A DNA stretch of 64,000 nt from Streptomyces sp. HUAS MG91 (GCF_040529335.1 NZ_CP159534.1:4526001-4590000), one strand, 5' to 3'; shown: positions 45,028 through 52,911, counted from the first letter of the stretch. Notes: generated by a model from the sequence alone, not told the origin. Made by a program: numbers and translations.

Positions 45028-46230
45028 ATGAGCAACAACGAGCAGTACCCGTACGACCCGCAGCAGCACCAGCAGCACCAGCAGCATCAGCAGTACGACC
45101 AGCAGCCGTACGACGCCGAGCCCACGCAGTACTGGCAGGCGCAGACCTGGGACACCCAGGTGCAGCCGGCGCCGGTGCAGCAGCAGTACCAGCAGTCGTA
45201 CCAGCAACAGCAGCCGTACCAGCAGCCCCAGTACCAGCAGCAACAGCCGTACCCGCAGCAGCAGCAGCAACAGCAGCAGTCGTATCTGCCGCAGCAGCAG
45301 CACGAGTACGGCTACGGCGAGCAGCAGGCCCAGCCGCTGCCCCCGCAGCAGGAGTGGCCGCAGGAACCGGCACCGCAGGCTCCGACCCCGGCCCCCGCTC
45401 CCGAGCCCGCCGCACCGGCCGCCGCCGACGACGAGCCCGGCTACGGCCCGGCCACCATCACCGGCAACGCGCGCGTCACCGACGCCCAGCGGGCCCGCGC
45501 CGAGGGCCGGTCGCCGATCATCGAGCCGGGCATCCAGCCGGCCGGTCTCACCGCGGTGCTCGGCCTGCTGCTCGCGGGCGGCGCGGCCGTCGGCTCGTAC
45601 GCGCTGCTCGTTCCGGTGGTGCTGCTCCAGGCGGTCACCGCCGCGGGCTGGTTCCGGCTCAACGGCATGTGGCCCGCCCGCCAGGGCATCGCGCTCGCCT
45701 TCCTGGGCGGCGTCGTCGCCGACATCGCGCTGCTCGCGGCCGGCCGGGAGCACGGGCCCGCCGCGATCCTCGGCACGCTCGGCGTCTGGGTGCTGCTCAC
45801 CCTGGTCCTGCAACTGCGCTCGCACGCCTCGCCGGACGAGCGGATGTACGGCCTGATGGCGACCGTCGTCTCGGCGGCGCTCGCGATCGTGGCGGCCGGA
45901 CACCTGGCCGCAGAGCCGGACGCGGTGACGGTGGGCGCGATCGCGGTGGCCGTCGCCGTCGTGGCCCGCGCGCTGCCGCTGCCCACCGCGGCGTCCGTCG
46001 TGGTCGCGCTGCTCGCCGGTGCCGGGGCCGGGGTCGCCGTGGGCGGGATGACCGGGGTCGGGTCGGGCGGGGCGCTGCTCGGGGTCGGGGCGGCCGCGGC
46101 CGCGCTGATCGGGCACCGGGTCGCGTCGTACGACTATCCGTCGCGGTTCGTCCACATGACGGCGGGGGTCGCCCTGCCGCTCGCCGCGGCGGCGCCGGTC
46201 GTGTACGTGCTGGGGCGGGTCGTCGGCTGA
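45028..46230 (+). CDS. Membrane protein with long Gln-rich, prion-like N-terminus
   Basis: About 400 residues from ATG 45028 (GGAGG ten bases upstream; the in-frame GTG 45019 is too close). Residues 1-100 are about half Gln with Tyr, Pro and His (repeats such as QQHQQHQQHQQYDQQPY and PYQQPQYQQQQPYPQQ), then a Pro/Ala-rich linker. The rest (about 170-400) holds some eight membrane helices with no recognised family. The cytoplasmic Q/Y-rich tail resembles prion-like domains that phase-separate. It begins six bases after the MoaD-like gene. Confidence 0.8.
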   Translation: MSNNEQYPYDPQQHQQHQQHQQYDQQPYDAEPTQYWQAQTWDTQVQPAPVQQQYQQSYQQQQPYQQPQYQQQQPYPQQQQQQQQSYLPQQQHEYGYGEQQAQPLPPQQEWPQEPAPQAPTPAPAPEPAAPAAADDEPGYGPATITGNARVTDAQRARAEGRSPIIEPGIQPAGLTAVLGLLLAGGAAVGSYALLVPVVLLQAVTAAGWFRLNGMWPARQGIALAFLGGVVADIALLAAGREHGPAAILGTLGVWVLLTLVLQLRSHASPDERMYGLMATVVSAALAIVAAGHLAAEPDAVTVGAIAVAVAVVARALPLPTAASVVVALLAGAGAGVAVGGMTGVGSGGALLGVGAAAAALIGHRVASYDYPSRFVHMTAGVALPLAAAAPVVYVLGRVVG

Positions 46231-46240
46231 CGGCGGGTGG

Positions 46241-46289
46241 GCGCGGGGCTCCGCCCCGGACCCCGCTCCTCGATCGCCGGAGGGGCTGG
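46241..46289. repeat. Second dispersed intergenic element
   Basis: GCGCGGGGCTCCGCCCCGGA followed by CCCCGCTCCTCGATCGCCGG and AGGGGCTGG. From memory this is a frequent Streptomyces intergenic element; GGGGC-TCC-GCCCC folds as a small hairpin. It lies right after the Q-rich gene, where it may act as a terminator. Confidence 0.55.
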
Positions 46290-46331
46290 ATTCTCCCCGG
46301 GACCCGTCCCGCGCCGCGTACGCTCCCGAAC

Positions 46332-47060
46332 ATGCGTGCACTGCGAATACTGCTGATCCTCGTCGTGATCCTCGGCGGCCTGTTCGTGATTGCCGACCGG
46401 GTCGCGGTCAACATCGCCGAGAACAAGGCCGCCGACAAGATCCGCGAGAGCGAGAGCCTCGCCAGTACCCCCTCCGTGTCGATCGAGGGCTTCCCGTTCC
46501 TGACCCAGGTCGCCGACGGCACCCTGGACGACGTGAAGATCGGCATCAAGGACTACGAGGCGAAGAACGCCGACGGCAGCATCCGCATCGCGGACATGAA
46601 AGCCGAGATGCACGGCGTGAAGTTCGACAGCAGCTACAGCTCGGCCACCGCCGCCTCCGCCACCGGCACCGCGCGCGTCTCCTACGCCGACCTCCTCAAG
46701 GCCGTGCAGAAGGCGGGCCCGGCCCGGGTCGCGCCCGGCGTGAGCGCGCAGATCGACGGCCTGTCGTACGCCGGTGACAGCAAGGTGAAGCTGACGGTCG
46801 CCTTCAAGACCCCGCTGGGCACCCTGCGCCCCACCGTGACCAGCGCCGTGAAGGTCACCGGCGGCAAGCTCTCCGCCCGCGCCGTCAGCCTGCCGAAGGT
46901 CGGCTCGTTCGACCTCGGGGAATCCGCGCTGCGCGGCGTCACCGACTTCCAGCAGGCCATCGACAACCTGCCCGCGGGCATCAAGCTGGACAAGGTCGAG
47001 GCGGTCCAGGACGGCATCGAAATCTCGGTGACGGGTTCGGACCTGCGTCTCGTCGGGTAG
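46332..47060 (+). CDS. LmeA-like DUF2993 protein (short paralogue)
   Basis: 242 residues from ATG 46332. An uncleaved N-terminal helix (LRILLILVVILGGLFVIADRVAV) precedes a DUF2993 domain with VSIEGFPFLTQVADGTLDDVKIGIKDYEA, nearly the same motif as in the gene at 35879. The rest alternates beta strands, ending GIEISVTGSDLRLVG. It is probably a phospholipid-binding envelope protein at the outer membrane face. The two copies in one 64-kb window share the domain but differ in the N-terminal cytoplasmic part, which this one lacks. Confidence 0.83.
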   Translation: MRALRILLILVVILGGLFVIADRVAVNIAENKAADKIRESESLASTPSVSIEGFPFLTQVADGTLDDVKIGIKDYEAKNADGSIRIADMKAEMHGVKFDSSYSSATAASATGTARVSYADLLKAVQKAGPARVAPGVSAQIDGLSYAGDSKVKLTVAFKTPLGTLRPTVTSAVKVTGGKLSARAVSLPKVGSFDLGESALRGVTDFQQAIDNLPAGIKLDKVEAVQDGIEISVTGSDLRLVG

Positions 47061-47238
47061 GGCGTCGGGTAGCGCGAACCGCGTGCGCGGAGGACGAACC
47101 GTCCGCAGTGCGAGACGGACATGTCCGCACAGCAGGAGTGAGCGGCGCCACGGCGTGCCCGGACCCCGGCCGCGGTGGCCTCGGCGGACCATCGATCTCA
47201 TATTTCGGTCGTTCGCGTCTCATTATTCGACACGTCGG

Positions 47239-47267
47239 TGACACGGCCGCCGGTGCGTCCTTACGAT
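47239..47267 (+). promoter_or_regulatory. Promoter of the cysteine leader peptide
   Basis: TGACAC (47239-47244), 17 bases, TACGAT (47262-47267). The start of transcription would fall at about 47274-47275, the ATG of the leader peptide, so the message is probably leaderless. Confidence 0.55.
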
Positions 47268-47274
47268 CGGTGCC

Positions 47275-47355
47275 ATGAAGCGACAGGCGGACCTCACGAA
47301 GCGGCGGGCAGTAGACCTGTGCCGCGTCGCCGCCATGCTCTGTCGCACCGCCTGA
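47275..47355 (+). CDS. Cysteine-containing leader peptide, attenuator of sulfurtransferase operon
   Basis: A 26-residue reading frame begins MKRQADLTKRRAVDL and ends CRVAAMLCRTA, with two Cys codons (both TGC/TGT) close to the stop. It sits 142 bases before the rhodanese gene. In actinobacteria, short leader peptides with clustered Cys codons sense cysteine supply: slow translation at the Cys codons changes the folding or exposure of the downstream message. The peptide and its place are seen directly; the mechanism is from knowledge of such leaders in mycobacteria and Streptomyces. Confidence 0.8.
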   Translation: MKRQADLTKRRAVDLCRVAAMLCRTA

Positions 47356-47496
47356 GCGGGGCGGTCGGCCACCGGGCCGCATTCCCGATTCCCGCTTCCC
47401 GGGCCCCTTGAGACGCGACACACGACTCGGGGTCACCGTGCGCACCCGCACCCATACGTTCCGCATGCCTGCCGCAACTGCCCCGGAGGAAACAGC

Positions 47497-48342
47497 ATGA
47501 GCCGCAGCGACGTCCTGGTCGACGCCGACTGGGTCGAGGCCAACCTCGACAACGACAACGTGGCGATCGTCGAGGTGGACGAAGACACGTCCGCGTACGA
47601 CAAGAACCACATCAAGAACGCGATCCGCATCGACTGGACCAAGGACCTCCAGGACCCGGTCCGCCGTGACTTCATCGACCAGGCCGGCTTCGAGGAGCTG
47701 CTGTCGAAGAAGGGCATCGGCAACGACACGACCGTCGTCCTCTACGGCGGCAACAACAACTGGTTCGCCTCGTACGCGTACTGGTACTTCAAGCTCTACG
47801 GCCACCAGGACGTGAAGCTCCTCGACGGCGGCCGCAAGAAGTGGGAGCTCGACTCCCGCGACTTGGTCGACGGCTCGCAGGTCCCCAACCGCCCGGCCAC
47901 GCAGTACAAGGCCAAGCCGCAGGACACCTCGATCCGCGCCTTCCGCGACGACGTCGTGAACGCGATCGGCAACCAGAACCTGGTCGACGTGCGCTCGCCC
48001 GACGAGTTCTCCGGCAAGCTGCTCGCCCCGGCGCACCTCCCGCAGGAGCAGTCGCAGCGTCCGGGCCACGTCCCGTCCGCGCGCAACATCCCGTGGTCGA
48101 AGAACGCCAACGACGACGGCACCTTCAAGTCGGACGACGACCTCAAGGCGCTCTACGCCGAGGAGCAGGTCGACCTGGCCAAGGACTCGATCGCGTACTG
48201 CCGCATCGGTGAGCGTTCCGCGCTGACGTGGTTCGTGCTGCACGAGCTGCTCGGCGTCGAGAACGTCAAGAACTACGACGGCTCGTGGACCGAGTACGGC
48301 TCCCTCGTCGGCGTGCCGATCGAGCTCGGCGCCAACAAGTAA
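47497..48342 (+). CDS. cysA: Thiosulfate sulfurtransferase (two-domain rhodanese)
   Basis: 281 residues, the normal two-domain length. The N-terminal inactive rhodanese domain contains YDKNHIKNAIRIDWTKDLQ, and the C-terminal active one holds DVRSPDEFSG and the catalytic loop AYCRIGERSALTWF, with Cys in C-R-I-G-E-R typical of thiosulfate users. It moves sulfur from thiosulfate to an acceptor. It is followed after 35 bases by the DUF1416 gene and preceded by the cysteine leader peptide. The cysA name is used for the Streptomyces and mycobacterial orthologue and must not be confused with the sulfate-transporter CysA. Confidence 0.93.
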   Translation: MSRSDVLVDADWVEANLDNDNVAIVEVDEDTSAYDKNHIKNAIRIDWTKDLQDPVRRDFIDQAGFEELLSKKGIGNDTTVVLYGGNNNWFASYAYWYFKLYGHQDVKLLDGGRKKWELDSRDLVDGSQVPNRPATQYKAKPQDTSIRAFRDDVVNAIGNQNLVDVRSPDEFSGKLLAPAHLPQEQSQRPGHVPSARNIPWSKNANDDGTFKSDDDLKALYAEEQVDLAKDSIAYCRIGERSALTWFVLHELLGVENVKNYDGSWTEYGSLVGVPIELGANK

Positions 48343-48377
48343 TTCGTCAACCGACCTCTCGTATCTAGGAGTTCAGC

Positions 48378-48665
48378 ATGTGTGGAGCGAAGGCCGGCGG
48401 CCCCGACGCCTCGACGATCAAGCCCGGTGAGACCACCATCCAGGGTCAGGTCACCCGCGACGGCGAGCCGGTGACGGGCTACGTCCGTCTGCTCGACTCG
48501 ACCGGTGAGTTCACCGCCGAGGTCCCGACCTCGGCCACGGGCCAGTTCCGCTTCTACGCGGCCGAGGGCACCTGGACCGTGCGCGCGCTGGTCCCGGGCG
48601 GCACGGCGGACCGCACGGTCGTCGCTCAGACGGGCGGGCTCGCGGAGGTCGCGATCGCCGTCTGA
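48378..48665 (+). CDS. DUF1416 protein, sulfurtransferase partner
   Basis: 95 residues beginning MCGAKAGGPD, behind TAGGAG. A Cys stands at position 2, after which the protein is an all-beta transthyretin-like fold (TTIQGQVTRDGEPVTGYVRLLDSTGEFTAEVPTSATGQFRFY). It always follows the rhodanese in actinobacteria from memory, and here starts 35 bases after it. Its role is probably as sulfur acceptor or structural partner through the N-terminal Cys (inference). Confidence 0.85.
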   Translation: MCGAKAGGPDASTIKPGETTIQGQVTRDGEPVTGYVRLLDSTGEFTAEVPTSATGQFRFYAAEGTWTVRALVPGGTADRTVVAQTGGLAEVAIAV

Positions 48666-48687
48666 CGACGGGCGGTCGCACAGGAAC

Positions 48688-48746
48688 GGCCGAAGGGCCG
48701 CACCCCAGGGGTTGGACGCCACTGGTCGGGGTGCGGCCCTTCGGCC
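48688..48746. terminator. Terminator of the sulfurtransferase operon
   Basis: GGCCGAAGGGCCGCACCCC (48688-48706) pairs perfectly with 48728-48746, a 19-bp stem with a 21-base loop. It lies 22 bases after the DUF1416 stop. Confidence 0.85.
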
Positions 48747-48782
48747 TGCCCGGAGTGGCGCGTACGGGCTTACGCTGAAGAC

Positions 48783-49088
48783 ATGTACGCGCGCCGGAAG
48801 CACGCCTACTTCGCCATGATGGGCGTCTGCATCGCCCTCTTCGTCCTGGCGTGGGGCGTGGTGCGTCTCTGGTCGGTCCCCGCGGCCGTGATCATGTGCG
48901 TCGTCGCCATGGTCATCCCGCCCTTCGCCGCCATCGTCGCCAACCGCCGCGGGCCCGAGGACCGGTGGTGGGACGACCCCGCCCCGGGCTCTCGAACCAC
49001 CGCGGGCAAGGAAGACCCCACCGGCGACCGGACGTCCGACGAGTGGTGGGACGAACTGGACGGGAAGAAGCGCCCGCCCCGACGGTGA
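48783..49088 (+). CDS. DUF3099 small membrane protein
   Basis: 101 residues. Two helices (MMGVCIALFVLAWGVVRLW and AAVIMCVVAMVIPPFAAIVANRRG) occupy the first 57 residues; the acidic Trp-containing tail (DRWWDDPAPG, DEWWDELDGKKRPPRR) is cytoplasmic. The first part matches the DUF3099 pattern, a family restricted to actinobacteria, function unknown. It stands alone, with a gap of about 35 bases after the preceding terminator. Confidence 0.8.
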   Translation: MYARRKHAYFAMMGVCIALFVLAWGVVRLWSVPAAVIMCVVAMVIPPFAAIVANRRGPEDRWWDDPAPGSRTTAGKEDPTGDRTSDEWWDELDGKKRPPRR

Positions 49089-49189
49089 CTTTTTCGTGAT
49101 CAATCTGTGTGCAACCTTCAAGTATCGCTGTGGGTCTCCTGTGCGCGCGGAGAACGGAATCCGCGCTTCGAGTTCTGTGGGGGGACCTG

Positions 49190-49975
49190 TTGGATCACGA
49201 AGAAGCACCGCACACCGCGCCCCAGGCGCCACCTGAGCCACCGCCCGAGCAGCCCTTGGCGTCCGAGGACAGACCCCGGCGCGGCCGTGGCCGCACGCCC
49301 GCGCTGATCGGCGCTGCCGCCGTCCTCGGCGTCGTCGCGGGCCTGTGCACCGGGTACGTCGTCCAGGCGGGCCGCGCTCCCGACCCGCTGCCGCCGCTCG
49401 CCCAGCAGAAGGTCACCCAGGCCAAGGGCGGCAAGGCCCCCGAGGCGCTCTCCGCCGCGCAGGACCGGCGCGTCAGGACCGACGGCGACCTGCGCAAGCT
49501 GCTGGTGCCGCGGCCCTCCGGCGCCCAGAAGTCGGACGCCCCGCAGGGCTGGGTCGACCAGTTCGGGTTCGCCGCCGACTACGACCGGCCGGCCGACGCG
49601 TTCCGTGACCTGTCCGCGGACTCCTTCCGGCGGGCCGCGACCGTCTCGTGGCAGCGGGGGCAGTCCACGACGGCGATCAACCTCGTCCAGTTCCGCGAGA
49701 CCGAGCACCTCGCCTCGCAGGACTACGTCAGCGTGCAGGGCGAATTCGCCGTCGAGGACTCCGGCAACGACGGCGAGCCCGTTCCCGGCAGCTCCGAGGG
49801 CCGCGTCTATGTCTACGACCGGCCCGAGACGGAGCCCGGCTATCTGCCGATGTACATGTCCCGGACGCTCGCCGCGCGCGGCGACATCGTGATGGACATC
49901 TGGATGTACGACACCAAGCCGATCTCGAAGAAGTCCGCGATGGATCTCGCCAAGCGGCAGTTGGAGCGCCTGTGA
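49190..49975 (+). CDS. Membrane-anchored exported protein, first of three paralogues
   Basis: About 261 residues if started at TTG 49190, which follows GGGGGGAC at a short distance; an upstream start at 49109 is possible but has no ribosome site. A Pro-rich cytoplasmic start ends RPRRGRGRTP, then a membrane helix (ALIGAAAVLGVVAGLCTGYVV) and a soluble outer domain of about 190 residues. The end, MDIWMYDTKPISKKSAMDLAKRQLERL, resembles the ends of the two next genes in layout. No known family was recognised. The three overlap by four bases each and form one operon. Confidence 0.7.
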   Translation: MDHEEAPHTAPQAPPEPPPEQPLASEDRPRRGRGRTPALIGAAAVLGVVAGLCTGYVVQAGRAPDPLPPLAQQKVTQAKGGKAPEALSAAQDRRVRTDGDLRKLLVPRPSGAQKSDAPQGWVDQFGFAADYDRPADAFRDLSADSFRRAATVSWQRGQSTTAINLVQFRETEHLASQDYVSVQGEFAVEDSGNDGEPVPGSSEGRVYVYDRPETEPGYLPMYMSRTLAARGDIVMDIWMYDTKPISKKSAMDLAKRQLERL

Positions 49976-50730
49976 GCGACCAGTCTCCACAGCCCGAGGA
50001 AGCTTCGCAGCCGCGCCGGCGCCGCCGCTGGCCCGCCGTCACCGTCGCCTGCGCCGTCGTGCTCGCCGTGGCGGGCGGCGCCGGATTCACCGTGCTGAAG
50101 GTGAACGACGCCGACCGCACCGTCCGCACCAAGGTGTGGGGCTCGCCCGAGCAGGACAAGCAGCGCGCGGCGGGCTCCGCCGACGAGGACCTGATGAAGC
50201 GGCTGCTGCCGATGCCCGACGACTACGGCCCCGGGCCGGACATCGACGAGTTCGGCAACGAGAAGGTGATCACCGGCAAGGAGGCCACGGCCCGCTTCAA
50301 GAAGAGCGCCGACAACCTGCCCTCCCGCCAGCGTGACGCCCGGCACAGGTCGATCGACAAGCTGAAGCTCAAGGGCCTCGCGGTGCGCAGCTACTCCGCC
50401 GAGTCCTCCGACCTCGTGATCGAGACCCAGCTCGCCGAGATCCAGAACCGGCAGGCGGGCCGGAACATCAAGGCGTTCCAGTCGGAGTTCCTGCGGGCGC
50501 TCGGTGTCTTCACCAAGGGCCCGAAGATCAAGGGGCACCGCAACGCGGACTGCTTCCGCGCGCCGCGCGACAAGGAGACCAAGCTGGATCTGCTGATCTG
50601 CAGCGCGTACCAGGACGACCTCCTGGTCTCCGTCACCGCGTACGGCCCGACATCCATCGACAGCGGGGCCGTCGCCGACCTCCTGGCCCAGCAGCTCGAC
50701 CACATCTCGTCACGGGGTGAGCTCGTATGA
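49972..50730 (+). CDS. Membrane-anchored exported protein, second of three
   Basis: 252 residues from GTG 49972 (GTGA overlap with the previous stop). The basic cytoplasmic start (PRRRRRWP) and membrane helix (AVTVACAVVLAVAGGAGFTVL) precede an outer domain with two Cys (DCFRAPRDKETKLDLLICSAYQ) probably in a disulfide. The C-terminus reads GAVADLLAQQLDHISSRGELV. It has the same plan as its neighbours; no function is assigned. Confidence 0.75.
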   Translation: MSDQSPQPEEASQPRRRRRWPAVTVACAVVLAVAGGAGFTVLKVNDADRTVRTKVWGSPEQDKQRAAGSADEDLMKRLLPMPDDYGPGPDIDEFGNEKVITGKEATARFKKSADNLPSRQRDARHRSIDKLKLKGLAVRSYSAESSDLVIETQLAEIQNRQAGRNIKAFQSEFLRALGVFTKGPKIKGHRNADCFRAPRDKETKLDLLICSAYQDDLLVSVTAYGPTSIDSGAVADLLAQQLDHISSRGELV

Positions 50731-51638
50731 CGTCCCAGCCCACAGACCAGCCGACGGAGCAGGCCACGGAGCAGCCGACGGAGCTGGCGCGGCCCGCCGA
50801 GCCGTTCCCGGCCCCTCCCGCGCACCCGCCGCTCTTCCCGCCCGCGCCGCCCCTGCCCGCGCCCGAGCCCGTGCCCGCCGTCAAGAAGGACCGGCGCGTC
50901 CTGCGGGCCGCGCTGCGCTGGACCGCCGCCGTCGTCGTGTTCGCGGCCGTCGGGGCCGGTGTCGCGTACGGGGTCACCGAGCAGCGGCGGAGCGATCTGC
51001 CGGGCCTGGCGACCGAGAGCGACGGACGCTGGGAGTACCCGGAGATCGTCCGCCCGCCGCTGCCGAAGGACGCCCCGGCCGCGTTCGCCGAGGACAACCT
51101 CCGCGAGGAGCACTTCGCCGATCTGCGCGAGCTGGTCCTGCCCGCGCCCGACGGGGCCGAGGAGGACAAGGCGCTCGCCGGAAAGGACGGCTGGCTGCCC
51201 ACGGCCACGTACCTGAAGGCGTACGACAAGGACGCCCGGGGCGATCTCGCCCAGGCCCTGAAGGACGGCGGCCTGCGGCACGTCGCGGCACGCGGCTGGA
51301 CCATGCCCGACGGCACGCGCACCAGCATCTACCTACTGCGTTTCAACACGAGCGCGTTCGCCCGTGAGTACCGCGACCAGGTGAACACGAGCCTGGCGAC
51401 CGTGGTCGGGGCCCCGAAGTTCGACGAGGACTTCTCGCTCCAGGGCAACGCCGACGCGGTGCCCGACACCCATCTGTTCGTCTACGGCGAGCAGAAGCCG
51501 TACGGCAGGGAACGCGTCCGGTACGCGTACGTCGAGGCCGGTGACGTGCTGGCCCTGGTGGTCCAGTCGGACGACGGACACGGCTCCGCCGTCCCGTTCC
51601 GGCAGACCCTCGCGCTGCAGAACCAGCTGCTCGGCTGA
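50727..51638 (+). CDS. Membrane-anchored exported protein, third of three
   Basis: 303 residues from ATG 50727 (ATGA overlap). The cytoplasmic part is rich in Thr/Glu/Gln (QPTDQPTEQATEQPTELARP) then Pro. The membrane helix TAAVVVFAAVGAGVAYGVTEQ is followed by an outer domain with WTMPDGTRTSIYLLRFNTSAFAREYRDQV and ENQ-like end LALQNQLLG. A strong terminator follows. The three proteins likely work together at the outer membrane face. Confidence 0.75.
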   Translation: MTSQPTDQPTEQATEQPTELARPAEPFPAPPAHPPLFPPAPPLPAPEPVPAVKKDRRVLRAALRWTAAVVVFAAVGAGVAYGVTEQRRSDLPGLATESDGRWEYPEIVRPPLPKDAPAAFAEDNLREEHFADLRELVLPAPDGAEEDKALAGKDGWLPTATYLKAYDKDARGDLAQALKDGGLRHVAARGWTMPDGTRTSIYLLRFNTSAFAREYRDQVNTSLATVVGAPKFDEDFSLQGNADAVPDTHLFVYGEQKPYGRERVRYAYVEAGDVLALVVQSDDGHGSAVPFRQTLALQNQLLG

Positions 51639-51651
51639 CCTCGCCGAGTGC

Positions 51652-51684
51652 GCCGGGCCCCACCCGACTACAGTGGGGCCCGGC
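51652..51684. terminator. Terminator of the three-gene operon
   Basis: GCCGGGCCCCAC (51652-51663) and GTGGGGCCCGGC (51673-51684) pair perfectly around a 9-base loop, 13 bases after the stop, and TCTGTAT follows. Confidence 0.88.
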
Positions 51685-51723
51685 TCTGTATCCGCATACG
51701 TTCCGCTCACCGAGGAGCATTCC

Positions 51724-51825
51724 GTGCTTGAGGCTTTCTTCTCCGCTCTGCTCGTGCTGGTCTGCGTCGGCGTCCTCGCCTTCGCCGGTCTGACCGTGAA
51801 GAAGCTGTACCAGGGCCAGCGCTGA
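51724..51825 (+). CDS. Single-helix small membrane protein
   Basis: 33 residues from GTG 51724 behind GAGGAGC. It is almost entirely one membrane helix (ALLVLVCVGVLAFAGLTVKKLYQ, with KK at the cytoplasmic end). It lies 24 bases before the nitrobindin-like gene in the same direction and probably shares a transcript with it. Proteins of this size and sequence are well conserved in Streptomyces from memory; the role is unknown. Confidence 0.7.
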   Translation: MLEAFFSALLVLVCVGVLAFAGLTVKKLYQGQR

Positions 51826-51849
51826 CCTACCCCACTGATTGAGCACTCC

Positions 51850-52422
51850 ATGATCCAGATCCCGTCGGACCTGCACCCCGACCTCGTTCCCCTCGCGTTC
51901 CTCCTGGGCAACTGGGCGGGCGCGGGCGTCACCGACTTCCCGGGCGCCGAGAAGGCCAACTTCGGCCAGGAGGTCTCCTTCACCCACGACGGGCGGGACT
52001 TCCTGGAGTACCACTCGCACACCTGGATCCTCGACAGCGAGGGCAACAAGGTGAAGCCGCTGGAGTCGGAGTCCGGCTTCTGGCGCGTCGGCAAGGACCG
52101 CAAGGTCGAGGTCGTCATGGTCCGCGACGACGGTGTCGTCGAGGTCTGGTACGGCGAGCTGGCCGACAAGAAGCCGCAGATCGACCTCGCGACGGACGCG
52201 GTCGCCCGCACCGCGGCCTCGGGCCCGTACAGCGGCGGCAAGCGGCTGTACGGCTACGTGAAGAGCGACCTGATGTGGGTCGGCGAGAAGCAGACCCCCG
52301 AGGTTCCGCTGCGCCCCTACATGTCGGCCCAGCTGAAGAAGGTCGTCTCCCCGGAGGAGGTCGCCGAGATGGCGCGCAACCTCCCGGACATGCCGGACGA
52401 CGGCATCGCCTTCTTCAAGTAG
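51850..52422 (+). CDS. Nitrobindin-like beta-barrel protein (FABP/DUF1794 family)
   Basis: 190 residues, an antiparallel beta barrel of the THAP4/nitrobindin type. The hallmark GxWxGxG occurs in FLLGNWAGAGVT (about 20-27). Nitrobindins bind heme through a His near the C-terminus; the matching segment here reads EVPLRPYMSAQLKKV and has no His, and the barrel has none elsewhere near the C-terminus. So heme binding of the usual kind is doubtful. The family otherwise deals with nitric oxide or peroxynitrite. It is followed by nur. Confidence 0.82.
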   Translation: MIQIPSDLHPDLVPLAFLLGNWAGAGVTDFPGAEKANFGQEVSFTHDGRDFLEYHSHTWILDSEGNKVKPLESESGFWRVGKDRKVEVVMVRDDGVVEVWYGELADKKPQIDLATDAVARTAASGPYSGGKRLYGYVKSDLMWVGEKQTPEVPLRPYMSAQLKKVVSPEEVAEMARNLPDMPDDGIAFFK

Positions 52423-52473
52423 GCCTCCGGCGGGCCGTCCGCGCTTTCTCCAAGTGGTCCTAGACTCGTGGGT

Positions 52474-52911
52474 GTGGTGAGCACCGACTGGAAGAGCGAC
52501 CTGAGGCAGCGCGGCTACCGGCTGACGCCGCAGCGCCAGCTTGTCCTCGAAGCCGTGGACACCCTTGAGCACGCGACCCCCGACGACATCCTGAGCGAAG
52601 TGCGCAGGACGGCGTCGGGGGTCAACATTTCCACGGTCTACCGGACCCTGGAGCTCCTGGAGGAGCTCGGGCTCGTCAGCCACGCCCATCTGGGCCACGG
52701 CGCCCCCACGTACCACCTCGCCGACCGGCACCACCACATCCACCTGGTGTGCCGCGACTGCACGAACGTGATCGAGGCCGACGTGGACGTCGCCCGGGAG
52801 TTCACCGACAAGCTGCGCGCCGAGTTCGGCTTCGACACCGACCTGAAGCACTTCGCGATCTTCGGCCGGTGCGCGAGCTGTACGGAAGCCAAGGCGCCGG
52901 CACAGGAATAA
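52474..52911 (+). CDS. nur: Nickel-responsive Fur-family repressor Nur
   Basis: 145 residues if begun at GTG 52474. This start was chosen because it puts the metal ligands at the known Nur positions: His33, His86, His88, His90 for the first site and His70, His72, His126 for the nickel site. All are present (in EHATPDD, SHAHLGH, RHHHIHLVC and LKHFAIF). Earlier GTG 52468 would shift them by two. A Fur winged helix (LRQRGYRLTPQRQLVLEAV) precedes the dimer domain, with Cys pairs CRDC and CASC for structural zinc. Nur with Ni(II) represses nickel uptake and the iron superoxide dismutase. Confidence 0.95.
   Translation: MVSTDWKSDLRQRGYRLTPQRQLVLEAVDTLEHATPDDILSEVRRTASGVNISTVYRTLELLEELGLVSHAHLGHGAPTYHLADRHHHIHLVCRDCTNVIEADVDVAREFTDKLRAEFGFDTDLKHFAIFGRCASCTEAKAPAQE

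Noticed and set aside
45028..45330. CAG-rich tract as a non-coding repeat
   Set aside because: It lies in frame in a gene with a good ribosome site and a clear membrane part, so it is coding (poly-Gln).
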